From positions 2,356,001-2,420,000 of the forward strand of contig NZ_JAJEJR010000001.1 in NCBI RefSeq assembly GCF_021390595.1: 64,000 bases of DNA. The letters are read 5' to 3'. The notes under the pieces were generated by a model. It had not been told where the DNA came from and did no database searches. It saw nothing but the letters and a program-made list of their open reading frames with translations. Origin of the DNA: Paraburkholderia sp. HP33-1. GTDB taxonomy: Bacteria > Pseudomonadota > Gammaproteobacteria > Burkholderiales > Burkholderiaceae. Every line of letters begins with the position of its first letter. Position 1 is the stretch's first letter. Position numbers and translations under genes: made by a program. Shown here one piece after another: positions 17,575-26,417 of this stretch.

Positions 17575-17600
17575 AGCACCGGCGTGCCCGCGCCGGTGCT
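17575..17600 (+). terminator. Possible terminator hairpin after MATE gene
   Basis: AGCACCGGCG and CGCCGGTGCT form a perfect 10-bp stem around TGCCCG. The downstream sequence is only mildly T-rich (TTCGCATTCCCATTT). It could serve the plus-strand MATE transcript or the convergent small lipoprotein gene. Confidence 0.45.
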
Positions 17601-17691
17601 TCGCATTCCCATTTCCTCGCTTTCCCGGTCGTCTTCACTTCAATGACCTCTTCACGCTGCGCGTTTCGCTGACCGGGCACTCGCGACCGGC

Positions 17692-17859
17692 TCATTGCGC
17701 GTCGGGCGCGGGCACCATCGAGGGCGGCCGATCGTCGGTGGGCACGCCGTGGTAGTCAGCGGGATCGTGTGGGGGAGTGCCGTGATGCGCGGACGGATTG
17801 TCCGCACAGCCGGCGACGCCGGCGCACAGTAGCAAGGCAAGAGTCAGAACGCGGGTCAT
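17692..17859 (-). CDS. 55-residue lipoprotein precursor
   Basis: Unlisted small gene. The product begins MTRVLTLALLLCAGVAGCAD, with a lipobox (VAGC) and lipidated Cys at residue 18. The 37-residue mature part is hydrophilic, rich in Pro, Asp and His (HHGTPPHDPADYHGVPTDD). A lipoprotein signal this clean in a short ORF is unlikely by chance, although no strong Shine-Dalgarno was seen before the ATG. It is divergent from the His-rich membrane protein at 18043. Function unknown. Confidence 0.65.
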   Translation of the reverse strand: MTRVLTLALLLCAGVAGCADNPSAHHGTPPHDPADYHGVPTDDRPPSMVPAPDAQ

Positions 17860-18042
17860 TTTGCAATCGTCTCCGGAACAAAGGGGTGGCGAACGGACGT
17901 CCGCCGGCGCGCCGAGAGTCTACCTGCAAAGCACGTTGCGCGACGCCATCACGCGCGCTTGTGGCGCTCCCTTTGCATTTCGTGAGATTTCGGGAGACGT
18001 GAGCTACTATGACTTCATGGCTGGACCTATCGGGAGACTGCC

Positions 18043-18219
18043 ATGAACGGTGAATCGATCGCGGGCTTTATCGGGCTCACAATAGGCTTGCTCGTGCTGG
18101 TGGCATTGTCGATTTTCGAATCGCGAACCTACCGACGTGAACACGATGGTGAGGGCATGCTGCATCACTGGGCGCATGAGCATCTGCATATGCCGCATTG
18201 GAGGCGTCCACGGCATTGA
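18043..18219 (+). CDS. 58-residue His-rich single-helix membrane protein
   Basis: Unlisted small gene. MNGESIAGFIGLTIGLLVLV continues ALSIFESRTYRREH: one membrane helix (about residues 7-25), then a cytoplasmic or periplasmic tail with nine His in about 25 residues (HHWAHEHLHMPHWRRPRH). ATG 18043 is preceded by GGGAG 7 bases upstream. The His cluster could bind a metal, but this is inference. It is divergent from the small lipoprotein and upstream of tRNA-Pro. Confidence 0.65.
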   Translation: MNGESIAGFIGLTIGLLVLVALSIFESRTYRREHDGEGMLHHWAHEHLHMPHWRRPRH

Positions 18220-18454
18220 CTTGGGAGATATTCGACTCGGATCGAATGGCTTCCAGTCGCGGCACCGGCATGGCTCGATGCCTTAGCTTCGCGTCCGCGT
18301 GATGACCGGCGTTGCGGCGCGTAAGCTCGCCGTGTGCAGCGACGTGCGCAACGTCTTTCCAGCTCCCAGCGCACACATCAAACGACAACGCTTCCCTGGC
18401 GTCGCACCAAGGGATTGACGCTCCTGCCAGGACCCCCTATACTCTCGGATTCGT
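18220..18454 (+). promoter_or_regulatory. tRNA-Pro upstream region with strong sigma-70 promoter
   Basis: TTGACG (18415-18420) and TATACT (18438-18443) are separated by exactly 17 bases, and the tRNA begins 11 bases after the -10. This is one of the clearest promoters in the window. Nothing coding was seen in the rest of the gap. Confidence 0.8.
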
Positions 18455-18531
18455 CGGAGCGTAGCGCAGCCTGGTAGCGCATCTGATTTGGGATCAGAGG
18501 GTCGTAGGTTCGAATCCTATCGCTCCGACCA
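18455..18531 (+). tRNA. tRNA-Pro (anticodon TGG)
   Basis: A 77-base cloverleaf beginning CGGAGCGTAGCGCAG, with anticodon loop TTTGGGA in a CTGAT/ATCAG stem (anticodon TGG), T arm with GGTTCGAATCC, matching acceptor CGCTCCG and encoded CCA. Confidence 0.97.
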
Positions 18532-18548
18532 CGAAAAGCAATACGAAA

Positions 18549-18587
18549 CCCGCGAAGCCTCCGGCTTCGCGGGTTTTTGCTTTTTCG
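18549..18587 (+). terminator. Terminator of tRNA-Pro
   Basis: CCCGCGAAGCC and GGCTTCGCGGG pair around TCC and are followed by TTTTTGCTTTTT. Located 18 bases after the tRNA. Confidence 0.88.
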
Positions 18588-18735
18588 GCTCGCGTTTGGC
18601 CCATGCGCCCGCCTTGCAATTCATCACGCGTGCATGCGACAGTGCTTGGATACGTACGTCGCTCCGAACACGCGCAAAGCCGATCGCCAACCCGCAGCAA
18701 CGCCATCCCAAGCCGCTCAGAAAGGAGACTCCCAA

Positions 18736-19194
18736 ATGGACCTGATCCTCTGGCGTCACGCCGAAGCCGAAGATGTCGCGGCGAGCGATCTCTCCCGCGC
18801 GCTCACCACGCGCGGCCGCAAGCAGGCGCAGAACACCGCGAAGTGGCTGCGCGCCCGTCTGCCCGACGATGCAGTCATACTCGCGAGCCCCGCCGTGCGC
18901 ACGATCCAGACCGCCGAGACGTTGAGCGACCAGTATCGCGTCGTCCGCGAGCTCGCGCCCAACGCGAGCGCGGACGATGTCCTCGAAGCGGCCGGCTGGC
19001 CCGGCGGCATCGCGCAGACCGTGGTAATCGTCGGCCATCAACCGACGCTCGGCCACGTCGCCGCTCAGTTGCTTGGCGACAGCGGCGCGAGCTGGCCGCT
19101 GAAAAAATCCGCCATCTGGTGGATCGAGAGTCGCGAGCGCGAGGGCGAAGCACAGGCAGTGCTGCGCGCCGCGATCAGCCCCGATCTGGTCTGA
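18736..19194 (+). CDS. sixA: Phosphohistidine phosphatase SixA
   Basis: Removes phosphate from phosphohistidine in signalling or phosphotransfer proteins; histidine phosphatase superfamily. The 152-residue protein starts MDLILWRHAEAED, with the catalytic RH at residues 7-8, followed by LTTRGRKQA, the ILASPAVRTIQTAETL block and a second catalytic His in VIVGHQPTLGHVA. Length and motif spacing fit SixA (E. coli 161). The ATG at 18736 has AAAGGAG 7-8 bases upstream; the frame extends upstream but into non-conserved sequence. Confidence 0.92.
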   Translation: MDLILWRHAEAEDVAASDLSRALTTRGRKQAQNTAKWLRARLPDDAVILASPAVRTIQTAETLSDQYRVVRELAPNASADDVLEAAGWPGGIAQTVVIVGHQPTLGHVAAQLLGDSGASWPLKKSAIWWIESREREGEAQAVLRAAISPDLV

Positions 19195-19350
19195 CTTTGC
19201 GCGGTCGCACGACGCATCCGGCATGACAGGTGCGCACGCGAGGGCTTACGGGCAGTCATCCAATCGTCATGGCTTTGCCACGCGAGCGTCACCCCGCATT
19301 ACTACATTGGCGAAAAAAGAAATCCTCACTCTTTTTGACCAGGACCGCCA

Positions 19351-20163
19351 ATGCGAGAACTGCCGACGCCCACCCTGCCCTTCGCCTCGCTCTTCGAATC
19401 GCGCCGACTGCCGCGCGCCGAGGAAACGGTTACCGCGCAGCATCGCCTGCAAGTGTCGTGGGCGCGTACCGACGAAGAGCTGCGCGAAGCACAGCGGCTG
19501 CGCTACCGTGTATTTGCCGACGAAATGGGCGCTCGCCTGAGCGGCCCCGCCGGTCTCGACGTCGATGCATTTGATTCGTACTGCGATCATTTGCTGGTGC
19601 GCGATCTCGACACGCTCAAAGTAGTCGGCACATATCGCGCGCTGCCACCTCATCAGGCCGCGCGCATCGGCCGTCTGTACGCGGAAAGCGAGTTCGACGT
19701 GTCGCGTCTTACGCACCTGCGCGCGAAGATGGTCGAGGTCGGCCGCTCGTGCGTGCATCCCGACTATCGCAGCGGCTCGGTGATCATGTCGCTGTGGGCG
19801 GGGCTCGGTGCGTACATGAAGCACAATGGCTACGAGACCATGCTCGGCTGCGCGAGCGTCGCGATGGCCGACGGCGGCCACTATGCGGCGAATCTGTATT
19901 GCTCGCTGCGCGATAACGCGCTGACCGCGCCCGAATATCGCGCGTTCCCGCATACGCCGCTGCCGGTCGACGAGCTGCAGACGGGCGCCGCCGTCGCGCC
20001 GCCGCCGCTCGTGAAAGGCTATCTGCGTCTGGGCGCGAAGATTTGCGGCGCACCGGCATGGGATCCCGACTTCAATACCGCGGACTTTCTGACGCTGTTC
20101 CGTCTGTCGGAAATCAATGCGCGTTACGCGCGGCACTTCCTTGGCGATGCGTTGCCCCGATAA
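19351..20163 (+). CDS. olsB: L-ornithine N-alpha-acyltransferase (OlsB-like)
   Basis: First step of ornithine-lipid synthesis: transfers a 3-hydroxyacyl chain from acyl-carrier protein to ornithine. The 270-residue protein has the GNAT-like fold hallmarks of this family: EAQRLRYRVFADEMGARLSG, the FDSYCDHLLVRD block, VGTYRALPPHQA, and MVEVGRSCVHPDYRSGSVIM, with GCASVAMADGG and PPLVKGYLRLGAKICGAPAW near the end. The start ATG 19351 has AGGA 6 bases upstream. The partner acyltransferase OlsA is not in the window. Ornithine lipids replace phospholipids under phosphate limitation in many bacteria, and the phosphate-regulon genes begin about 2 kb away, a suggestive but unproven link. Confidence 0.85.
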   Translation: MRELPTPTLPFASLFESRRLPRAEETVTAQHRLQVSWARTDEELREAQRLRYRVFADEMGARLSGPAGLDVDAFDSYCDHLLVRDLDTLKVVGTYRALPPHQAARIGRLYAESEFDVSRLTHLRAKMVEVGRSCVHPDYRSGSVIMSLWAGLGAYMKHNGYETMLGCASVAMADGGHYAANLYCSLRDNALTAPEYRAFPHTPLPVDELQTGAAVAPPPLVKGYLRLGAKICGAPAWDPDFNTADFLTLFRLSEINARYARHFLGDALPR

Positions 20164-20179
20164 GCTGCGCTGAGAGATG

Positions 20180-20209
20180 AAAAAGCCCTGCATTTGCAGG
20201 GCTTTTTTT
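20180..20209. terminator. Bidirectional terminator between olsB and ppx
   Basis: AGCCCTGCA and TGCAGGGCT pair around TT, flanked by an A run on the left and seven T on the right, so it can stop transcripts from both convergent genes. Confidence 0.9.
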
Positions 20210-20256
20210 ATTCATGCGCACGCTTCTAACCGACGCGTGCGCCGACTTGGGTCGCA

Positions 20257-21768
20257 TCAATCGTCCGTATAAACCACACGATACGGAATCCCAACTTTCT
20301 CCCACTCCGCCGCTTCCTGGATCAGGCTGTAGTCCGTCAACGGATTGTTGGCGACCCACTCGTTGGGCAGACGCACCTCGTAACCGCCATTGGCCTGAGC
20401 AACCGTGATGCCGGGCAGGCCGACATCCGCGCGTCGACGGCACAGCAACGCCGCGAGTCGCAGGCAGAACAGCAGCGGCCATTCGACCTCGCGCGTCTGC
20501 GACAGTTTGCCTAACTTGCCCGCATGACCGAGCACGAGTGCGGCGAGGCGCGCCTGGTCGGTGCGGGAAAAGCCCGGCATATCGGCGTTGCTCGCGATAT
20601 ACGCCGAATGCTTGTGATACGCGCTATGCGAGATCGACAGCCCGATTTCATGCAGCGAGGCCGCCCAGCCGATGAACATGCGATTTTCCTCGCGGCGTTC
20701 TTCGTCCGGCTCAGCGAACTGGTCGTAGAAGCTCGTCGACAGATCGCTGATACGGCCCGCCTGCGGGCGATCGACGCCATAGCGGCGCATGAAGCCCTCG
20801 ACCGTCACCGTGCGCATGTCCTCGTGCTGCGTACGCCCGAGCAGGTCGTACATGACGCCGAGCCGCAGCGCACCGTCGGTGGTGTCGACGTAATCGATGC
20901 CCAGTTCGTCGAACACCGCGATCATGATCGACAAACCGCCCGCGAGCACGGGCACGCGGTCGCTCTTCAGCGCGACCAGTTTCAGCCGGTTCACGTTTTC
21001 GGCCTTGATCAGCGCGCGCTTGAGCCGCTCGAGGCCGCCGCGCGAGATGCCGTGGGTCACGCCCGCATCGTTGAAATTGTTCGCCTCGACCAGTTCGGCG
21101 AGCGCCCGCGCGGTACCCGACGAGCCGATCGCCTGCTCCCAGCCGGTCTTCTTGTACTCGGCGGAAATGATCTGGATTTCGCGGCGCGCGGCGAGCTCGG
21201 CCTGGCGCATCGTGTACTCGTCGACGTTGCCGGCCGGGAAAAACGCGCGGCTATGGCTCACGCAGCCGATATACAGGCTCTCCATCATGATCGGCGTGTA
21301 GTGCGAACCGATGATGAATTCCGTCGAGCCGCCGCCGATATCGACGACGAGCCGTTTGCCCGGACTTGCCGGCACCGAGTGCGCTGCGCCCGCATAAATC
21401 AGACGCGCTTCCTCGCGCCCCGCGATCACTTCGATCGGAAATCCGAGCGCGGCCTGTGCCTCGCCGAGAAATTCGCCCGCGTTCTTGGCGATGCGCAGCG
21501 TATTGGTCGCGACCGCGCGCACGTGGTCCGGATGAAAATCGCGCAGGCGCTCGCCGAAGCGCTTCAGCGCATCCCAGCCGCGCACCTGCGAGGCGCGATC
21601 GAGCATCTTGTCACGCGACAACCCGGCGGCAAGCCGCACCGGCTCGCGCAAGGCATCGACCTGATAGATCTGGCTGCCCGCGTCGGTTTCCTCGACCCGG
21701 CCCACGATCAGCCGGAAGCTGTTCGAACCAAGATCGACGGCAGCGAGGAGGTGAGGGGTATGTGGCAT
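20257..21768 (-). CDS. ppx: Exopolyphosphatase (Ppx/GppA family)
   Basis: Degrades polyphosphate processively from the ends. The 503-residue protein starts MPHTPHLLAAVDLGSNSFRL, the phosphate-1 motif of the ASKHA fold, then LVVDIGGGSTEFIIG (phosphate-2) and a C-terminal HD-like region with SLHEIGLSISHSAYHKHSAY. The length agrees with E. coli Ppx (513). The start is uncertain: ATG 21768 has a GGAG 12 bases upstream; the frame is open to 22038, but that segment is low-complexity. It is divergent from ppk1, so synthesis and degradation of polyphosphate share one control region. Confidence 0.93.
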   Translation of the reverse strand: MPHTPHLLAAVDLGSNSFRLIVGRVEETDAGSQIYQVDALREPVRLAAGLSRDKMLDRASQVRGWDALKRFGERLRDFHPDHVRAVATNTLRIAKNAGEFLGEAQAALGFPIEVIAGREEARLIYAGAAHSVPASPGKRLVVDIGGGSTEFIIGSHYTPIMMESLYIGCVSHSRAFFPAGNVDEYTMRQAELAARREIQIISAEYKKTGWEQAIGSSGTARALAELVEANNFNDAGVTHGISRGGLERLKRALIKAENVNRLKLVALKSDRVPVLAGGLSIMIAVFDELGIDYVDTTDGALRLGVMYDLLGRTQHEDMRTVTVEGFMRRYGVDRPQAGRISDLSTSFYDQFAEPDEERREENRMFIGWAASLHEIGLSISHSAYHKHSAYIASNADMPGFSRTDQARLAALVLGHAGKLGKLSQTREVEWPLLFCLRLAALLCRRRADVGLPGITVAQANGGYEVRLPNEWVANNPLTDYSLIQEAAEWEKVGIPYRVVYTDD

Positions 21769-22112
21769 CGGGTAAGGGTACTCCATGCGCGCGAGCGCGG
21801 CGCCTGCGACCGCTGGCGTGGCGGCTGCCGCTGGCACCGCCACGCGCCTGCCCTGCGCCTTCGGGGCATGATGCGTGTCGCGGCCTGCCGCACTGTTCAA
21901 AGACGCCATTCTAAGCGTAGCAGCCTTCACAATGTCACCTCGCGGCGCAGGGAGTTCGGTATCGTCGCATAGGTGGTGCGTCATATTGACGACAGAATAC
22001 GAATACGGCATAAATGTTAAAAACACTGCCGATGTCATCAGGACGTCATCAAATCGTGAGAATTTCCGAGCGTCTTTCTGTCACCATTTCAGACATTCCA
22101 ATCTCACCGCCG
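21769..22112. promoter_or_regulatory. Shared ppx / ppk1 control region
   Basis: Divergent promoters must lie here, unless ppx starts further upstream than 21768. An 18-base direct repeat matching the PHO box layout is present (see next entry). The centre (about 21950-22100) is AT-richer than its flanks. Confidence 0.5.
22032..22049 (+). promoter_or_regulatory. Putative PHO box upstream of ppk1
   Basis: ATGTCAT-CAGG-ACGTCAT: two 7-base repeats at an 11-base period, as in PhoB sites (consensus CTGTCAT-4-CTGTCAT), with 6 of 7 and 5 of 7 matches. It ends 63 bases before the ppk1 start. Confidence 0.5.
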
Positions 22113-24176
22113 ATGTCCGTCCGCTATCCCTTATTGAATCGCGAGCTGGGCATTCTGGGTTTCAACGAGCGCGTACTGGCGCAGGCCGCCGATCCCGCCG
22201 TCCCCCTGCTCGAACGCCTCCGTTTTATCTGCATCACCAGCAGCAACCTCGACGAATTCTTCGAAGTCCGTATGGCCGGGCTCCAGGAACAGATGCGCGA
22301 CAACCCCGGCGCATTGTCGCCCGACGGCATGTCGCTACAGCATGCGTACGACCTCGTGGTCGAGCGTGCGCAGAAGCTCGTGCATCGCCAGTACACGATG
22401 CTGCAAGACACGGTGCTCACCGCGCTTGAACAGGAAGGCATCTATTTCCACGGCACCGAAGCATGGAGCGACGCGCAGACCGAATGGGCGCGCAACTACT
22501 TCTTCGACGAACTGTTGCCGGTGCTCACGCCGATCGGCCTCGATCCCGCACATCCGTTTCCGCGGGTGCTGAACAAGAGCCTGAACTTCGTCGTCGAACT
22601 CGAAGGCAAGGACGCGTTCGGCCGGCAGGCGATGATGGGCATCGTGCAGGCGCCACGCGCGCTGCCGCGCCTCGTGCGCATGCCGCAGGAGCTGTCGGGT
22701 TACCCGCATGGCTTCGTGCTGCTGAGCTCGCTGCTCCAACGCTTCGTCAGCGAGCTGTTTCCGAGTCTGGTCGTGCGCAGTTGCAATCAGTTTCGCATCA
22801 CGCGCAATAGCGAACTGTTCGTCGACGAAGACGAAATCACCAATCTGCGCGTCGCGTTACAGGGCGAACTGCCCGCTCGCCATCTCGGCAATGCGGTGCG
22901 GCTCGAAGTGTCGGCGGAAACCCCCGCGCATGTGGTGCAGCGCCTGCTCGACGAAAGCGGTCTGTCGAACAAGGACTGCTACTACGTGAACGGCCCCGTC
23001 AATCTGGTGCGGCTGATGCAGCTGCCCGAGATGGTCGACCGGCCGGATCTGAAGTTCGTGCCGCATATTCCGTCGACACCGCCGCAGATCGCCAACAGCG
23101 CAAGCATGTTTGACGTGATCGATCAGGGCGACGTGCTGCTGCATCATCCGTACGAGAGTTTCCAGCCGGTGCTCGAGCTGCTGCTGCAGGCGGCCAAGGA
23201 CCCGAACGTAGTCGCGATCAAGCAGACCATCTACCGGACCGGCACCGACTCGCCGCTGATGGACGCGCTGATGCAGGCCGCACGCAACGGCAAGGAAGTG
23301 ACGGTGGTCGTCGAGCTGCTCGCGCGCTTCGACGAGGAAACCAATATCAATTGGGCCTCGCAGCTCGAAGCGGTCGGCGCGCATGTGGTCTACGGCGTGG
23401 TCGGCCACAAGTGCCACGCGAAGATGATGCTGATCGTGCGACGCGTGTCGACGAACGGCAAATCGACGCTCAAGCGTTATGTGCACCTCGGCACCGGCAA
23501 CTATCATCCGCGCACCGCGCGCCTCTATACCGACTTCGGTCTGATGACCGCCGATCAGAAAATCTGCGAGGACGTGCACCACGTGTTCCAGCAGCTGACC
23601 GGCATCGGCGGCGAGCTGAAGTTGCACGAGCTGTGGCAGTCGCCGTTCACGCTGCATCCCAAACTCGTCGACGCGATCCGCAAGGAAGCCGAGCATGCGC
23701 GTGCGGGCAGGAAGGCGCGCATCGTCGCGAAGATGAACGCGCTGCTCGAACCGACGGTGATCGCCGAGCTGTACGAAGCATCGCAGGCCGGCGTGAAGAT
23801 CGACCTGATCGTGCGCGGCGTGTGCTCGCTGCAGCCCGGCGTGGCAGGGCTCTCCGAGAACATCACGGTGCGCTCGATCGTCGGACGCTTTCTCGAGCAC
23901 CATCGCATCTACTACTTCTACGATGGCGGCCAGGAGCAGGTCTATCTGTCGAGCGCCGACTGGATGGATCGCAATCTGTTCCGGCGTGTAGAAGTCGCAT
24001 TCCCGGTCAACAACCGGCGCCTGAAGCGGCGCGTGATCGCGGAAGGGCTCTCGGCGTTTCTCGGCGACAACCAGTCGGCCTGGTTGATGCAAAGCGACGG
24101 TCACTATCGCCGGCGTCGCCCGGGCAAGGCGTCGCGCAATGCGCAGATGAGTCTGCTCGGCAAGTTCTGTACGTAG
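22113..24176 (+). CDS. ppk1: Polyphosphate kinase 1
   Basis: Polymerises the gamma-phosphate of ATP into inorganic polyphosphate. The 687-residue protein (E. coli 688) starts MSVRYPLLNRELGILGFNER. It has the N domain, then the two phospholipase-D-like C domains with the autophosphorylated His at residue 435 (GHKCHAKMML) and the second essential His near 458 (VHLGTGNYHPRTARLYTDF), plus RLYTDFGLMTAD and the C-terminal VYLSSADWMDRNLFRRVEVA. ATG 22113 was chosen because it aligns with the conserved N-terminus; earlier in-frame ATGs at 22014 and 22032 would overlap the putative PHO box. A 9-bp hairpin (24189-24220) and a bidirectional terminator follow. Confidence 0.96.
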   Translation: MSVRYPLLNRELGILGFNERVLAQAADPAVPLLERLRFICITSSNLDEFFEVRMAGLQEQMRDNPGALSPDGMSLQHAYDLVVERAQKLVHRQYTMLQDTVLTALEQEGIYFHGTEAWSDAQTEWARNYFFDELLPVLTPIGLDPAHPFPRVLNKSLNFVVELEGKDAFGRQAMMGIVQAPRALPRLVRMPQELSGYPHGFVLLSSLLQRFVSELFPSLVVRSCNQFRITRNSELFVDEDEITNLRVALQGELPARHLGNAVRLEVSAETPAHVVQRLLDESGLSNKDCYYVNGPVNLVRLMQLPEMVDRPDLKFVPHIPSTPPQIANSASMFDVIDQGDVLLHHPYESFQPVLELLLQAAKDPNVVAIKQTIYRTGTDSPLMDALMQAARNGKEVTVVVELLARFDEETNINWASQLEAVGAHVVYGVVGHKCHAKMMLIVRRVSTNGKSTLKRYVHLGTGNYHPRTARLYTDFGLMTADQKICEDVHHVFQQLTGIGGELKLHELWQSPFTLHPKLVDAIRKEAEHARAGRKARIVAKMNALLEPTVIAELYEASQAGVKIDLIVRGVCSLQPGVAGLSENITVRSIVGRFLEHHRIYYFYDGGQEQVYLSSADWMDRNLFRRVEVAFPVNNRRLKRRVIAEGLSAFLGDNQSAWLMQSDGHYRRRRPGKASRNAQMSLLGKFCT

Positions 24177-24233
24177 TCGCCCTCGGGTCGGAGTGCTCGC
24201 CGCGACGGTGGCCACTCCGACATGAGCGTGCAT

Positions 24234-24263
24234 AAAAAAACCGCCTTTCTCAGGCGGTTTTCT
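24234..24263. terminator. Bidirectional terminator between ppk1 and phoR
   Basis: AAAACCGCC and GGCGGTTTT pair around TTTCTCA, with A on the left and T on the right. It separates the convergent ppk1 and phoR transcripts. A second hairpin with a 9-bp GTCGGAGTG/CACTCCGAC stem lies just before it (about 24188-24221). Confidence 0.88.
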
Positions 24264-24295
24264 TCATGGATCAGCGTTCTGGCCGACTGCCGCGC

Positions 24296-25609
24296 TCAAA
24301 CCTGCGCGGTCTGGCAACGCGCCGTCCGGGACACCGGAAAGCGGACCGTGAACGTGCTGCCGCGCCCTTCTTCGCTCTTCACCTCGAGTTGCGCATCGTG
24401 CCGCTGCAGCACGTGCTTGACGATCGCAAGACCAAGCCCGGTGCCGCCCGTGTCGCGCGAACGGCTGCGATCGACGCGATAGAAGCGCTCGGTGAGTCGC
24501 GGGATATCGGCGGCCGGAATACCGAGGCCGCTATCGGCAACCGAGAACACCGCATGGCCGCCGTGTGCGCGCCAGCTCACCTTGATCGAGCCGCCATCCG
24601 GCGTATAGCGGATCGCATTCGTGACCAGATTGCCGAACGCGCTGAGAATCTCGGATTCGACACCGGTGACCGTCAGCGCTTCATCGGCGTCGAAGACGAT
24701 CTTGTGATGATCGCTGGAGAGGCTTTGTGCGTCGTCCTGCAGATGCCGCAACACCGCTTGCATGTCGATCATCTGATCGCTCGGCGTCCTGTTGTCGCCC
24801 TCGAGCGTCGCGAGCACGAGCAGGTCGCTGACGATATGACGCATGCGCGACGCCTGCTGCTCCATCAGGTCGAGATAGCGCGCCCGCTCGGTTTCGCTCA
24901 ACGGCAGCTCGCGCATCGTTTCGAGAAAGCCGGACAGCACGGTGAGCGGCGTTTTCAATTCGTGCGATACGTTAGCGACGAAGTCACGCCGCATCGCATC
25001 GGTGCGTTCGAGCTCCGTGATGTCCTGCGACAGCACGAGCTTGCGATTGTCGCCGTAAGGAAACACCTGCACCGACAGCACGTTCTGGCGCTTCTCGCCC
25101 ATGCCGCGCATGATCAGCATTTCCTCGTACCGATGCGAATTCAGATAGCGCACGAAATCCGGATGACGCACCAGATGCGTGATGTGCTGACGCAGATCGC
25201 GCTTCGCGTCGAGCCCGAAGTGGCTTTCGGAAATCGCATTGCACCACTCGATCTGATCGTGATCGTCGAGCATCGCGACGCCGTTCGGCGACGCCTGGAT
25301 CGCCTGGATGAAACGCGAATGCTGCTGCTCGACCTGGCGCACCTGGGCGTGCCAGCGCTTCGCGAGCTTGTGAAGACGGTAGTAGATTTCGCCCCAGATA
25401 CCGGGGGCGCTCGGCACTTCGCCGTACACCGGCGCGTCGAGCAGACGCCACAGGCGCTGCTTGTGGAAGGTACTGAAGATGCTCTGTGCGAGCAGCATGA
25501 GGATCGCGAGAGCGAGGCCCGCCTTGACGTTCACCAGTGCGCCGACCACCGCGCACAGAACAGCAAGCAGCACGACCGACACGATGGAGCGCGCCCAGAT
25601 GATGTTCAT
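24296..25609 (-). CDS. phoR: Phosphate regulon sensor histidine kinase PhoR
   Basis: Inner-membrane sensor kinase that phosphorylates PhoB when phosphate is low. The 437-residue protein has two N-terminal membrane helices (about residues 8-45, SVVLLAVLCAVVGALVNV and LALAILMLLAQSIF), a PhoR-type linker and PAS domain (FIQAIQASPNGVAMLDDHDQ), the HisKA box with the phospho-accepting His in FVANVSHELKTPLTVLSGFL, and an HATPase_c domain with N box LVTNAIRYTPDGGSI and GLGIPAADIPRLTERFYRVD. It is downstream of phoB on the same strand with an 80-base gap. Confidence 0.96.
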   Translation of the reverse strand: MNIIWARSIVSVVLLAVLCAVVGALVNVKAGLALAILMLLAQSIFSTFHKQRLWRLLDAPVYGEVPSAPGIWGEIYYRLHKLAKRWHAQVRQVEQQHSRFIQAIQASPNGVAMLDDHDQIEWCNAISESHFGLDAKRDLRQHITHLVRHPDFVRYLNSHRYEEMLIMRGMGEKRQNVLSVQVFPYGDNRKLVLSQDITELERTDAMRRDFVANVSHELKTPLTVLSGFLETMRELPLSETERARYLDLMEQQASRMRHIVSDLLVLATLEGDNRTPSDQMIDMQAVLRHLQDDAQSLSSDHHKIVFDADEALTVTGVESEILSAFGNLVTNAIRYTPDGGSIKVSWRAHGGHAVFSVADSGLGIPAADIPRLTERFYRVDRSRSRDTGGTGLGLAIVKHVLQRHDAQLEVKSEEGRGSTFTVRFPVSRTARCQTAQV

Positions 25610-25689
25610 GGTCTAGCGATCGAAGAGAAAATACAGCGCAGGAAGAAGGTGCGGCGGCACAGCGCAACGCACTGCACCGCCGGCGGCTA

Positions 25690-26391
25690 TCAGGCGCTCT
25701 TCGCCAGCCGGTAGCCGCTGCCGCGAACCGTTTCAATCATAGCATCGCACCCGGCCGGCTTGAGTGCCGCGCGCAGACGCTTGATATGCACGTCGACGGT
25801 ACGCTCCTCGACGAACACGTGATCGCCCCACACCTGGTCGAGCAGTTGGGTGCGACTGTGCACGCGCTCCGGGTGGGTCATGAAGAAGTGCAGCAGACGG
25901 AATTCGGTCGGGCCGAGATCGAGCTTGATCTCGCTGCCTTCCGCATGCGCGGCGACGCGATGCGTGGCCGGATCGAGCTTCAGGCCGTTGATCGCGACCA
26001 CGTCTTCGGTCAGCTGCGGCGCACGGCGGCGCAGCACCGCCTTGATACGCGCCATCAGTTCCTTCGGCGAGAACGGCTTCGTCACGTAGTCGTCGGCGCC
26101 GATTTCGAGGCCGAGCACCTTGTCCTGCTCGTCGCCGCGCGCGGTCAGCATGATGATCGGGATATGCTTGGTGCGCTCGTTGTTGCGCAGATCGCGCGCG
26201 AACGAAATGCCCGATTTGCCCGGCAACATCCAGTCGAGCAGCACGAGATCGGGTAGCACGTCGCTGATCAGGTTGTGTGCCTGCTCCGCGTTGTACGCGC
26301 GAATCGGGCAGTGCCCGGCGTGTTGAAGATTGACCGAAATGAGTTCGGAAATGGCGGGCTCATCTTCAATGACGAGAATGCTGCTGGGCAT
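25690..26391 (-). CDS. phoB: Phosphate regulon response regulator PhoB
   Basis: OmpR/PhoB-type regulator that binds PHO boxes. The 233-residue protein begins MPSSILVIEDEPAISELISV, has the phospho-acceptor Asp in DLVLLDWMLPGKSG (about residue 54), the switch Thr in IPIIMLTARGDE, the Lys in GADDYVTKPFSPKELMARI, and a winged-helix C-terminal domain with HSRTQLLDQVWGDHVFVEER and RLRAALKPAG. ATG 26391 is preferred, since AGAGG lies 5 bases upstream; a GTG two codons earlier overlaps that site. Confidence 0.97.
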   Translation of the reverse strand: MPSSILVIEDEPAISELISVNLQHAGHCPIRAYNAEQAHNLISDVLPDLVLLDWMLPGKSGISFARDLRNNERTKHIPIIMLTARGDEQDKVLGLEIGADDYVTKPFSPKELMARIKAVLRRRAPQLTEDVVAINGLKLDPATHRVAAHAEGSEIKLDLGPTEFRLLHFFMTHPERVHSRTQLLDQVWGDHVFVEERTVDVHIKRLRAALKPAGCDAMIETVRGSGYRLAKSA

Positions 26392-26417
26392 CGACACCTC
26401 TGTTCCTTATCTCTGGA

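Noticed and set aside
21975..21999. Possible PHO box on the ppx side of the ppx-ppk1 gap
   Set aside because: CTGTCGT occurs on the minus strand, but the second half site at 11 bases (ATGACGC) does not match well.
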